Source: Adiantum capillus-veneris
Taxonomy: Eukaryota; Streptophyta; Polypodiopsida; Polypodiales; Pteridaceae
Length of the DNA: 64,000 nucleotides
Assembly: GCA_014529385.2 (NCBI GenBank)
Contig: CM043959.1
Coordinates: forward strand, 85,293,029 to 85,357,028
Direction: 5' to 3'
Position 1 is the first letter of the stretch. Each line of letters starts with the position of its first letter. Of the stretch, positions 48,345 through 59,680 are shown piece after piece. Made by a program: the position numbers and the translations under genes. The notes below the pieces were generated by a model. That model saw nothing but the letters and a program-made list of their open reading frames with translations. It was not told the DNA's origin and did no database searches.

Positions 48345-49035
48345 ATGCACTTTTATACATTGGAATCACTCCTATACAATATGTGCATTGTGATTGACAC
48401 TTTCAACTGCACGGCCTTTGATGGATGGCAGCTTCGGCATATCAAAAAAGTGAAAGAGAAAATTACATGTTTACGTGGGTCCATAAACAAACCTTCTTCG
48501 TGGAGGAGTGTAATGGATGCATACCATGTGATCATGACCGTTATGTTCACCATTTCCAACCTTAATCAAACGGTGCCAAATATGGGCAAAGTTTGGATGA
48601 CATGGTGGTCAATCCAACAGAGTCTCAAAAATTTTGAGGAGTTAAAAGAGTCTGTAGTAGGGAAGGATTGGCGACTACCATCCTCTACAAAACAAGAAAT
48701 AATTTTGGCCAAGTGTTTTCATGCAAGATGGAAGAGCACTCATAGTCCACTCCATAGTGTGGCTTACATGCTCGATCTAGTGTATTGGAATTTAGGTTTG
48801 ATTTCCAATACAGGGGTGGTTAGCAATTTCCATTACGTAAGTCATACGTTCTACTCCAATGTTTAGGATAAATTGATTGTATTAAACAAATGAGTGCATT
48901 TAGACTTTAAAAAAGTCCTTTTGTAAATGATTTTGTACAGTCAATGGCAAATGAGCAAGCTGCATGGAAATGGTGGTTGATGAATGGTGGTGAGCGTTAC
49001 TCCATTAGGAGAAATATGGACTTTGCATGGGCTTT
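48345..49035 (+). pseudogene. hAT-like (DUF659-type) transposase, central fragment
   Basis: The open frame at 48,345-48,866 ends in the sequence ARWKSTHSPLHSVAYMLDLVYWN. It resembles the hAT-region pattern in which a conserved Trp is followed by 'P.H.AAY.L.P'. Upstream, NKPSSWRSVMDAYHVIM...NMGKVW fits the preceding helical region. After a break, 48,940-49,035 reads MANEQAAWKWWLMNGGERYSIRRNMDFAWAL, like the 'aWW..yG...p.L...A' segment before the hAT dimerisation domain. Stops, and loss of the N-terminal zinc finger and catalytic parts, make it a relic. Its C-terminus appears at 53,642. Confidence 0.65.
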
Positions 49036-50411
49036 GTAAGAACTCCTAATTTTTAGGGATTAAGGCTAATGTTGTGTAGGGTTAAGGGGACAAGGGCATT
49101 CAAGAAGCTAGTTTTAAGTAGGCTTTTCTGGCGTTTTTTTTAGACACATGTAGGATGTGGACCTAGGAGGTCACTTTCTCTCTCTAGTTTTTGGAAAGTG
49201 AAGGGAGTAAAGGAGTGTGGCCACATCAACAAAAATGTGGGTCACTAGGAACCAAAATTTGACTTTTTTCAACATGTCTCTAACGCATGACGTTTTTGTT
49301 TGAAGAACATGTCTCTAACACATCATGATACAAGGTGACCTCTTACTATTCTAGTTGAGTGGTGTTGTTTGCAATAATGGCTCTAGGAACTGGCATAACA
49401 TGAACCTTTTACAATGGCACAAAGATCTCCTTAAGCAATGTGGCTTCCACTACACAAAAAATCATTATGCTAACATGTAGAGATCCCTAGTAGGACAATA
49501 TAACAGCCTTTTATCAGCAACACACCCTTTCCTAACATGAGGGCACTCCCACCAAAGATAATTTTATGTGATAGGTCACCCCATGAGCATACCATGTCAT
49601 GGAATGGATGTAAGAACTATGAAGGCACTACCCATTGTTAGTTGTTCACAAATGTATGTTTATCAAAGTTAATGAGAAGAAATTTGGACTTTTTCGTTTG
49701 TTGATGTGTAAGAGCACTCTAGGTCTGCCATATTTTAGATAATTGTTCGATAAGTAAATAAGATTTGTAGTCATTTAAAGTGTAAATGTATATTTGTTTG
49801 GTAGGATTGTACATGAGATCTTGACGGAAAATACCCCGGTGAGATTCCTACCATGCACTTTTGAACCCTTTGATTTCTATCGTTGTGGGAAGTCCAAGGA
49901 AAGCCTATTTTCAAATTTTTAGCAATAACTTTTTTATAAAAAAAAATTGGTTATTTTAAAGTTTGTACACAGTCTAAGAGTTCATTCTGATTGTTTTCCT
50001 TCAGTTTAAAATTTTGACCGAGGGATCCTTGGAAGCCACTTTTGAATGTGTTAGGGTGATATTTTGGGAAAGTTTGTATGTAGGAAATACAATCCTTAAC
50101 ACAATAAAGAACATTGGTTCTTTGAGTATTTTCAGATTCCATGATTTTAATGCTCGTTGGAGCCCGTAGATTAAGGAAAAAGTAAGAAATGTTTATTTTA
50201 CATCATTTGTTTAGAAATTGTCATCTTGCACATTGATTTTTAGAGAATTCGAGCAAGGTATGCTTTTTGTGCATCACACGATGGTCGAAGAGCGCGACGA
50301 GATGATCAAATTTATGTGAGACAAGCCCAGATAGATTTGGAGCCGATTGGAAGCTAGAAGCTTGTATCATTTTCATACACAATAATTTTACAATTTTTTT
50401 CACTGTAAAGA

Positions 50412-50516
50412 CCCTAAGGGCCCTCAGCAAGACTGGCCACAAGGGCGCGCAAAATGCCCATCCGGGATGGGCATTTTGCAGGCCCTTGTGGCCAGCCTTG
50501 CTGTGGGCCTTGGGGG
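50412..50516. repeat. Loop-less foldback, about 52-bp arms
   Basis: The arms are centred on G at 50,464. The inner 13 bp on each side (AAAATGCCCATCC / GGATGGGCATTTT) pair perfectly, and the rest pairs with few mismatches through CTGGCCACAAGGGC and its complement. If transcribed it would form a long hairpin RNA. Confidence 0.85.
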
Positions 50517-50657
50517 CTTTTACATGAAAAACATTTACAAAAATATTGTGTATGAGGATGATATAAAGATGTAATGTTAGATGTACAAAGAGCGAGAGCT
50601 TCCCCACCCCCCACCCCCCCCCCCCCCCCCCCCCCCCACCCCTCCATTTTGCTATGG

Positions 50658-50964
50658 CCTGGATGGCCATTCTTCTGCCCTTGTGGCCCCTCTTGTTGAG
50701 GGTCCTTGGGCCTTAAAATGGCAAATACATTCTTTTTTTATGCATGGCCATGAGATAGAAGTGTGCAGTTTGATGTACTCAAAGAAAACTCCCGCCCTCC
50801 CCCCCCCCCCCAATGGCAAATACCTAAACCTTGTATCATGGTCATCAACCATTTTTTGCTTCCTTGTGTCCACTGCCCCTATTCTTGGTATGTGTTTGTC
50901 ATTATAAGGCCCCAAGGACCCTCAAAAAGAGGGGCCACAAGGGCACACAGAATGGCCATCTAGG
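50658..50964. repeat. Foldback module with about 63-bp arms
   Basis: The left arm at 50,658-50,720 (GGATGGCCATTCTTCTGCCC...) pairs with the right arm at 50,900-50,964 (...GGGCACACAGAATGGCCATC). It belongs to the same family as the hairpin at 50,412. The loop carries a 13-base poly-C tract. A further partial copy of the arm end and tail follows at 50,966-51,065, again ending in poly-C. Confidence 0.8.
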
Positions 50965-53641
50965 GTCCATGGGGCCTTATAATGACAAATAGGGCCTTTT
51001 TTTAATGCATGTCCATGAGATAGAGGTGTAGTGTTTGATGTAATTAGAGAACCCCCCCCCCCCCCTTTCTCTGTGTTCAAAGATTCAGAACATTCACTAT
51101 GTGAAATTTCCTATATCATGTGCGTTCACTAGAATGGATTAAAAGTACCCCTTATAGGCCTTATCTACACATGTTTCTGTAACTTTACAAGAATATAAAA
51201 TCCCTTCTGTTGAACACGTGTGCTATGTTACATATACTTTAATGAACTCCCTAGGTCAAGTGCCTCACAAATCCTGTGCACTAAACATTCAGTACTAGAA
51301 ATCAACCAAACAAGGAGCCAATTTTTACTTCCTTGTGTCCACCTCGTGTTCTTGGGAATGTTTTGGTTAAGCAAGTTCTTTGGTATTTGAAACCGCATGT
51401 GACCCCTATTGTTATAGTATCCAACCAAAATTTTCTTAATTAGCAGTTTACATAGGCTCAAGAATGCATGTATCGATAATTTATGTTTACCTTTCTCTAT
51501 CCAAATGAGCTACATAGTAAAATTCAAATCCGCAATTTAACAGTTAAGTTCACAAGGTAATAGCTATTGGTATCATCTTTAGCAATACCAAAGAAATAAC
51601 TACCAATAGCTCATGAAGAGGAATAGTTAAGAAGATTTGACACCAAAAATTTGTCAGCACTACTCAAAAAGGTGGAAACTCAAAGGCTTTACAATATATG
51701 TATGATGAAACACGAAACAATAATAAGTTACCCCTATACATTGACACCTCCATCTCAAGTTGTCATTTCTCTAAGTCAAGCTTGGCATCGTCATAGTATG
51801 GAAATAAAACCATGTTGGAAAGCAATAATTTAGCTTTCTCAATTTGTGAAACGTTTGCTACATCCACAAATGAGGACATCTTGACAAAGGTTATGATCCA
51901 CTTTGATAAGAATAATCATTAATGATTAAACTAAAATCAAAATATTTCTTGAATTTCTTCATGCTGGAATGATTAAGACTTGAGACTTGAAACATCTTAC
52001 ATGAAAATCAAAATATCCATTAAGGTCAACAATATTTCTCAAATCCGTATGAAACTCCAGTAATCTAAATTAAATACTCTCACTCAATGCGACACCATTT
52101 AACAAAAAAACATATATATATTGCATTTATAGAGGAGTCTAGCCTCATGAAAATAATTACAAACGGAGACAATGTTGTTGTTGTTAGGTGTCTCCTACAA
52201 GTATTTGTCTTCCTCATCTAGAGATTCATATACACTTGAGTATTTGTGTGTCTATAACACTAGGGAAAATAGTAGTACTATATGCATGGCTTTTCTAAGA
52301 GCTCCTAGAGAGTACCTATTGGTTCAAGATTCTACAAAAATTCTACTATTCTTATCAAAATCCTTTAACATGGTAGTTAAAGGTTTCCTCACGAAACAAA
52401 AATATAGTGATTTCCATCGCTCCACATGGTTACTTGCTCATGTCCTTGGAAAAAAGTTGACTCTGTAAGTAAACAATACATTATGTGAGGACAAAGTTAT
52501 AAAGTACAAAATGATATCATTCAAATAATCTAATGACAACTATACAAAGAGTAAATTATAAAGAAAAATCTTTCATGACTCTCCATAAATAGCAAAACTT
52601 ACTTGCATTGCACGAGGCTCAATCACATGCTACACAACTATAGATGGCGCACCAAAGCCATCAACAAAATAACACCACCCAGTGTTATGAGGTGTGAAGC
52701 CTAAACATTGAAAGGCATAAAGAGATTTTTTCTCTCCAGCATGATAAACTTAAGTATGGAGATGATGTTAAGCTACAAGGGTAGTTTTCTTACCATTCTA
52801 TCTTTATGTTGGAGATGAACCCTTGCAATGTCCACATACTTATTAGACTTCCTGTTGTTGTGGTATGCAAGTCATGTGAGCTCATACATTTGCCACCTTT
52901 GGGAGTAAATGTTTCCATATAGTGTGAGTGAATGAAAGTAGAAGGAGTAGAATCTTGTTTCATGCCGTAATGGAGGTGAGAGAAGGGAGAGGATATAGCT
53001 TGGTGTGAAACTATGTGGTGGGAAAAGGGAAGAGATGGAGGAGGAGCTTGCTTAGTGCTACAATGGAGGTGGGAAAAAACTAGCAGAGAGATAATGCTAG
53101 ACTATAGGGGTGCATGTGGTTGTTGGAGAGCTTGGAAAAGGGTTTGTAGAGAGAGAAAATCACTTTTTAGCTATAGAATAGGTTTGGAAAGACTTTAGAG
53201 GTTGGAAAATGATGTTTTGAATTTTTTTGAAAAAAATCAATTTTTTGGATTTTTTAGTGTACGTTTTTTACTTTTGGAAGTTAAAATAATTTTTTGACCA
53301 TGAAATAGGTTTGGAGACTTTTAAGGAGAGAAAACTTAAAATTTAAATGTTTTTTTTATTTGAATTTTTTAGTGTATTTTTAAATCCGGGCCAAAAAGTG
53401 GGGGAAAAGAGGTCAAAGTGGTCCCGGACCCCCCCCCCCCCTTTTCCCTAGCCACCTCCCTTACCTTCTCACTAGGTAAGAGGCCATTAAAAGGTGTACG
53501 GCTACCTTGTCCCCCTACGTTCTTTAGGGTATAGAGTGCACCACCCTCTTCCTATTGGCTGGCCTCTAATTAACCTTAATCCCAAAGGGCCCCTAGAGGG
53601 GTCATATTTTTCCTAATGCGATCTTATGCCCTCTTGTAATG

Positions 53642-53911
53642 AAACTACTAGCACAATATATAGCAAACTCAACCTCAGAGAGAAACTAAAGTATGTATAG
53701 GCATGTTCATAGAACTATTCAAAACAAATTATTGAAAGACAGAGCAGAAAAATTAGTGTATATATTTTGCAACAAAAAGATATTGCATTACATTGAAAGT
53801 GTTGGCTACGAGGAGGAAATTCCAATCGGGGTGTATGATTGTAAAAAAAAAGACGAAGAAGAGTTCAATGGTAGTGTATCTCAATGCACTATTCAAACTC
53901 CCACAATGTAG
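53642..53911 (+). pseudogene. hAT-like transposase, C-terminal fragment
   Basis: From 53,642 the frame reads KLLAQYIANSTSERN, then a stop where hAT proteins usually have Trp. It continues SMYRHVHRTIQNKLLKDRAEKLVYIF, the 'ERNWS...HtkkRNrL...r...LVyvhyN' signature of the hAT C-terminal dimerisation region. It is collinear with the fragment ending at 49,035 and is most likely the same gene before insertion. Confidence 0.65.
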
Positions 53912-53939
53912 GGCTGCCCAAGGATAAGATGATATGAAG

Positions 53940-55420
53940 ATGTGTCATGTATAAAGTAGTTTTGTTCGACCTTTACATCACCTATTGTCACCTTTACACT
54001 TGGACATGTTGCATACAACTCACATGATAAATTGTTTGCCACTCTAACCATCCAACCATGTTCTGTGTCCATTGGTCATTTACATTTTTTGTAAAGACTT
54101 TTTGACATTATATTTATCTCAGAATCATGGTCAATTAAGGAAACAAATAGTTCTTTAAGATCTCCTACTTTGACCAATGTCTTTGTAGTAGCCCGCGCTA
54201 GTGGCTCCTAGGAATGCTTTGAGATTCTTCCCCATTATCATCAAGTCTCACTTGTCCTACATTCCAAGAAGATTGGTAGCATCCTACCATAAATTCATCA
54301 CCTTTGTTAGCATGTACATGTACTCCTTGTGTCTTCACAGGATCGCCTTCATCTTGTGGGTGAATAAAAGCTTCAAGTGTTAACTTCTTTCTCTTGATGA
54401 TGTCGGTAGTTTCTTCATGGAATTCACGCTTGTTTATGCCAAGCACCTTACCCAAAGTAAACTCAAGCTTGATATTCAAAATCCTCTCCTCTAGTACTTT
54501 CTTCAACTATGTAGCAAGCTCAATGTCAGATGGTAGTTTGTAAGCTGGTCCTTTTGGCTTATCTTTTGTTGGCTTCTTCTTCTTCTTCTTTGTTGTAGAC
54601 TTCTCCATTCACTTCTGAAGAAGGTGCCTCTTCTATTGATGGCGCTCACAAGGTGATGCATCATTTCTCCCTCCACTTCTTGTAGCTCTTTTTGAAAGCC
54701 CTTCATCACCATTTTCACACCTACGCTTTTCTTCTATAATGGGTTCATGACTTTGGCACTTTGTAATGTGGGAATGCACGGACATTGAATCCACTAGATC
54801 ACTCCACCCTATTTCTAGATGTATCCAATCACCTGAGTCATGTAGAATCTCTTTTGTAAGCTTTCCTTTTTTCGCTAATTCCATGATATTTGGAAAAAGT
54901 CTACCATGGTGATCACTCACCTCTTCATCACTAAGATGCTCAATCTTCACTCCATAAGTAGTTGTCTCAACTAAAGAGGTGGCATGGTTAGCTGCCATAT
55001 CTTCAACTAAGGTTTGCATTCTCCCCTTCCCAAAGTTAGTTCTCAAAGGTAGACATTTCTCTCTTAAGTGGATTTTACCATCCTTGAAAAAGACAACATC
55101 TTTTGTGAGAGCATCACTAAAACTATCATAGTGCCTTCTTACAAGGTCTCTACTATCACACCAAATACATCTATGGACAAACCGTTCTTTGCGTTGATGT
55201 CTTTGCCTAGGAAGTGTCCTTGATGGTTTTCATTTCTTCAAGCTTTGCAAGCGTCACCTTAAATTGACGCATTCCCTTCACAAGCTTATCTAGCATGGAC
55301 TCATCAAACTTAGGAGTTACAAAGGTAGACTTTACCATTTTGTCAGAAGTTGAGGTAGAAGGACTTGTACTGTTTACTACCATCTAGTCCCTTCTTCTTT
55401 GTCATTTGGCAAGTAGTAAG
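53940..55420 (-). pseudogene. Ty3-like gag-protease relic
   Basis: Read leftwards. A gag segment near 55,320-55,250 (KFDESMLDKLVKGMRQFKVTLAKLEE) precedes a knuckle-like CIWCDS...HYDSFSDALTKD near 55,170. Next come FKDGKIHLREKCLPLRTNFGKGRMQTLVEDM (about 55,090-55,005), the pre-protease region VLEERILNIKLEFTLGKVLGINKREFHEE (54,500-54,420), and a protease fragment LIDHDSEINIMSKSLYKK near 54,130, where DSG has become DHD. The order fits gag-pro of a Ty3-type element. RT and LTRs are not seen. The frames break several times. Confidence 0.65.
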
Positions 55421-56157
55421 ACATCACCGTCAACCTCATTCCAGACAAACTTTAGGCCTTGCTAGGAATCTTAATCTTCAAGAAAAAGCTCCAAACTTTC
55501 TTGAAACTCTTTACTTGTATCTTGTAAGAAAAGATTTGTCTTCTCTACATCTAGTGTGGACTTTTCTGTCTTGGTTAGTTATGCATAGCAGTGCTCAAAT
55601 TCCCTAAGTATCTCTGTTATTAACAATCCTTGCTTTGGCTTGACTACCCATTCTAAGCATGTCCTTTTAGTCACTCAATCAGAGTCCTCCATGAATTATT
55701 CCTCCTCTTGGAGGAGGTCGCTACTACATACAGTGACCCTAATGTATGGGAGTAAAGGGAGGCTGATTTGGTGAATTACAAGGTGGATTTGAAGTGTGGG
55801 TCCGACTTGGAGTGAAGGAGGGGGAGATTAGAGCACTTCTACCCGTGTGAGGGAGCACATCCTAAGGTTGTAGAGATGATGAGGGGTGTGATTAAATTAA
55901 GCTAGTTTCATTAACCATAGGGAAATTATACGAACAAAAGAGAGAGTTTCATAAAGAAGATTCCTTAGGAACAAAAAAGAAGTTCTTGGTTGTAGTTTCA
56001 AAAAAAAAAAACATTAATTTTTAGCTTGTCATTAAATTTAACTTGAAAAAGGTAGAGATATTAAAACCGACGATAGTTGAGGACTAAATTTACTTGGAGA
56101 CGGTCCCCCCTCCAAAAGGACATTGTACTATAACTTCTCCCATTAAGAGAGACTTGT
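55421..56157. other. Spacer before the Tat-type element
   Basis: No recognisable gene. It may contain the 5' end of the minus-strand gag relic (frame fragments to about 55,700). The bases immediately before 56,158 (CTTGT) are the candidate target site of the following retroelement. The matching copy would lie outside the window. Confidence 0.4.
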
Positions 56158-56991
56158 TGATGGGGGCTTTTCACAAGCCAAGCTCCCATACCCCTCTTCT
56201 CTCGTCCCCACCCCATGGAAACCTCCTCTTAGGGAGGGAGTGATAAAAGGCATTGGAAAAGTAAGAAAAAAAATAAAGTATGATTATGTAAATATATGAG
56301 AAAGGTAAAATAGGCCACCTCATGCCTGCGGGGTAGCCCATCCCCACCTTGCCTCCTTTTTCTTCACTGTTGCCCCGCTGTGTGTCCCTTTTCCTCTCCT
56401 CCACTCAAAAGCTCAACCCCCTCTCTCTTCCCCTTGTCCTTTCTCCTTTCTCTCTCCCCTCAAGCTACCCCACCTCTCACCAATAATGCATTCTAACTCG
56501 CCAATAATGCACCCTAACTCACATGCAACTTACTGTATCTTCCAAAATAGTATACCCCACCCCCCCTTTCTCTCTCCTATCATATCCCATGACCCAAATA
56601 CCCCCTCTCTCTCTAAAGGGTGCCATGTCTCTTGTCTTGTAGCTAAATAACCTCCCCCACACTCACACACACTCAGTTTCACTAAAAAAGGTGCCCACAG
56701 ACCCATCCCCACCCGGTGGTTACCTGATTTTTCTTGTGTTCACACACATCTACACATAGATTCACCTCTGCACACACTCCTCTCTCTCCCCTCTTGTAAT
56801 TACTTTATTCTCCATGTCACCTCTCACTTTTTTTCATCAACCCATCTCTCTCTCTTAGTCTCTTTCTCATGAGACTGCTGTTCTGGCACATATACACACA
56901 GCCAGACAAGTGGGGCCCACAGTCACATGGCCTATGTAGGTAATGATTTCTTCATTTCTTAATTCTAGAATTTCTCCTCCCCCTACTCCCC

Positions 56992-56998
56992 TATATAA
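56992..56998 (+). promoter_or_regulatory. TATA box in LTR U3
   Basis: TATATAA within CCCCTATATAAAGAGGGG. Transcription would be expected about 25-35 bases downstream, in the ACACAAAAACACACAAC region. Confidence 0.7.
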
Positions 56999-57299
56999 AG
57001 AGGGGTCACCATCACACAAAAACACACAACATCACCAAAGAACACACTATGCACTGTGGGTGCCTAGTGCACACACACACACCCACACCATCACCATCAC
57101 CGCAATCACCATGCTTGTCTTGAGCATGACCTCTACACCCTTGGCTATGGAAGATGAAGGGCAACTAAATGAAGGATGATGGCCATAATCCTCGTACGAG
57201 TCCTCGCCATCAACTCCCACCTACCCGCCATGTGCTCTACCACTCTCTCCCTTCTCGTTCCCCTACCCTATGCTCCCCATTTCATCGTCTAATTCTCTA

Positions 57300-57305
57300 A
57301 ATAAA
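57300..57305 (+). terminator. Polyadenylation signal in LTR R
   Basis: AATAAA in CTCTAAATAAAGCTTGAGG, about 300 bp downstream of the TATA box, followed by T/G-rich sequence. This fits the R region end of a plant LTR. Confidence 0.55.
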
Positions 57306-57706
57306 GCTTGAGGTTTTGTGAGTATGTTTTCTTGCAATGTTTTGCCCATGTGAGGTGTGCCGAATCGCCACCTAGTCTTGTGTTTTGGAGTGAGCTTGTG
57401 TATGTGTGAAGGGTGTGCGAATTCGCCATCCTTTTGTGATGCCTAAGTACTAAGCCGCTATACCCCCTCCCTCACTCTCTCTCTCTCTCTCTCACTTGAT
57501 CTCATTCCATTTCCTTTTCATCATTACTCCCAAGCATCCATCTCTCTTGGATGAAAACTTTGTTATGGTGGTGTGTTGTTTGCGTCCTAGCCGCTGAAGC
57601 TAGGTGGTGCCCCCTGTTTGCTTTACCATGACAGGCTCGAGGCGCTCCATTCGGTCCCCGGTGTTTTAGAGGCCGTCGGGGTTCGGGGTTCACTTTGCTC
57701 CCGTCA

Positions 57707-57728
57707 TTTGGTGCCCCCACTGAGGATC
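57707..57728 (+). promoter_or_regulatory. Primer binding site
   Basis: TTTGGTGCCCCCACTGAGG starts directly after the LTR end. It resembles the TTTGGCGCC-type sites common in plant Ty3 elements. The primer tRNA is not assigned. Confidence 0.6.
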
Positions 57729-57779
57729 TTTTCATGAAACCCTTCAGTTTACAAGACTGAAACCCTTAAACTATTGTGA

Positions 57780-59680
57780 ATGGATGAATGGCTAGCAGGA
57801 TTTGCTAATTGGACGACAGAAGAAGAAGAGCTCCAATCACAACTAGACGAACTCCGCATCTCCATCGAAGCTCGAGTGCCAGGCGTAACAGTAATCGATT
57901 TGCAGTGGGAGAGTCAACCAACACGCCAAACCCAGTGCCAAGAAGAAGAAGGACAAGGTCGAAACCATGTCCGCAACCTACAACCAACCCACAACAACAA
58001 AATGGAAGGAGCTCTACACAATATAGAATCAACACTATTCTACTTTGAGAATCGGGTAACTCAAGTCACCGAGGTAATTATCACAATCAGTTTTCAAGTC
58101 GCACCTGATGCTGCAGCACAGATAACGCAAGCATTGGCTCACACTCTCACTAGAGAAACTAGGGATCTACTGAGTTTGTTTCAGGAAATAACACCACACT
58201 CTCCCACAAGCTTGAACAGTGACTAAGCACCTCTAAGCTTCACATGAATCAGTACAACCTACCTCAAGACAGATCACACATACCAACACGTGTACGCTCA
58301 ATCAAGGTAATACTGGATTTGAAGGCTCACTACCAGCACGTCATTGACACCATGCCGGGTGGGGAGCGGTTTTTGGAGGTTCTGGCATCAGATCAACCAT
58401 TTGTCTTACCTTTGGTACAAGGCAATGTACCATTTGAAGTTTTAATCTATGTCCTAGTATAAGAGGGTATACACGCCTCCTTGTAAAGAAGAAAAAAACT
58501 TTTGCAAGTTAAGCAGTGTGTCTTTCTAGCTGTCTCTCAGTAATCATGGAAAGTGTAGCATTTCCAACATTTAAAGGAAAGAAGGGGGAGGATTTGGTAA
58601 CAGACTTTCTAGATGACTTTGAAGTAGCATGTGTAGTGAGCAACAAAGATACGGATGAATCCCCGGTTCGAATCTTTAAGCATCTCATGCAGCTAGAAGC
58701 TAGATCAATGCACTTCCACAAGCAACCAAGGATGACTGGGAACCCTTAAAAACCGCTTTTAAGAGGCGCTTTGGGGGAGGTACCACTTCAGAAAAGTTGT
58801 GGGACAAGTTGAGAGACTTGAAGCAGGAGGGTCTTTTAGAATATGCCACCTATGAGTCCAAATTTGTGGATTTGTGGGAACGGTGGGTTGAGTCACTGGC
58901 TAGGTTGGAAGCTGCACCCGATTTCCTAAAAAAAGATCAGTTCACGCATGGCTTATGGCCGCTTCTCAAGGAGAAGGTGAAAGGTAGATTCCCGGCTACG
59001 TACGAGTTAGCCGTTGAGATTGCTCGCCTTAAAGACAAGAAGCTGTGAATGAAAGCCAAAGAAACCGAGTCAGCAGAATCAGGAACATCGCGTCGACCAG
59101 CAACTACGACAACCACCATTCCACCACCACCACCGGCTCTTGGGGTAAGAGATGACCAACAAGATATGTTGGCCCATATTACTGACCAACTGCATGTTGA
59201 GATGTCGAGCTCTACACCTTGAGCTGGCATCCACTACGGGTCTTGGCCGCTTACGGCATTTACTCACTGGCACATTAGGTGACCGACACGGAGGATCTCT
59301 GCCAGTGATTCTACAGCTGGACTACACTTATAGTGCCAGCCTAGTACGCTTCTAGCGAGTTCACACTTAGTGACCGCATGTACATATGTGCTACTTTTCA
59401 GCTTTAGCACTTAGTCATTTTGTACTCTGTTTTCTGTGAAGAAGAAGAAGAAGCTTTCCATCTCTGTGTGCTTTGTGCTTGTCTTGTGTAGCTCTCTTGC
59501 ATCCTCATTCTTTACACTGCAGAATTTGTCTGTCCACTTAATACAACAAGGGAGGAGTCAAGAAAGAGATCAAGACCCTGGAAGAGCATGACGACAAAAC
59601 AGGGAGTATCATTGCTACAACTGCGGAGAAGACGGTCACGGTATGTACTACTGTCCCAAACCACGACAAAACTATAATAG
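57780..59680 (+). pseudogene. Tat-type gag, broken
   Basis: The first piece at 57,780-58,226 (MDEWLAGFANWTTEEEEL) has no known domain. A frame from 58,546 (MESVAFPTFKGKKGEDLVTDFLDDFEVAC) shifts near 58,735 to DDWEPLKTAFKRRFG and LWDKLRDLKQEGLLEYATYESKFVDLWERW, the retrotransposon gag core, and ends in a TGA at 59,046. After a less conserved stretch the knuckle CYNCGEDGHGMYYC (C-x2-C-x4-H-x4-C, about 59,611-59,652) links directly into the pol frame. One frameshift and at least two stops inactivate it. Confidence 0.75.

Larger units (their letters stand above)
49036..53641. mobile_element. About 4.6-kb sequence splitting the hAT relic
   Basis: hAT homology stops at GCTTTGTAA (49,040) and resumes after CTCTTGTAA (53,639). 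The TTGTAA on each side may be a target duplication. Just inside, TAGGGATTAAGGCTAAT (about 49,057) and ATTAACCTTAATCCCAAAG (about 53,572) form a weak inverted pair. The interior has no recognisable gene. It holds the foldback modules and poly-C tracts, and a duplicated GAAATAGGTTTGGA...TTTTTTAGTGTA block at 53,180-53,390. Its class is unknown. Confidence 0.4.
56158..57706 (+). repeat. 5' LTR of the Tat-type element (left border inferred)
   Basis: The right border is firm: GCTCCCGTCA ends at 57,706, directly before the primer binding site. The left border is inferred from TGATGGGGGC at 56,158, which pairs 8 of 10 with the reverse complement of the right end (TGACGGGAGC). A TATA box and AATAAA lie inside in U3-R-U5 order. 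Confidence 0.6.

Noticed and set aside
50221-50670. Gly-rich and Pro-rich frames over 50,221-50,907
   Set aside because: They translate poly-C tracts and foldback arms and are not protein-like.
58937-59273. Minus-strand frames opposite the Tat gag
   Set aside because: They are antisense to the gag core and a CCACCACC stretch, and are shadows of the plus-strand coding sequence.
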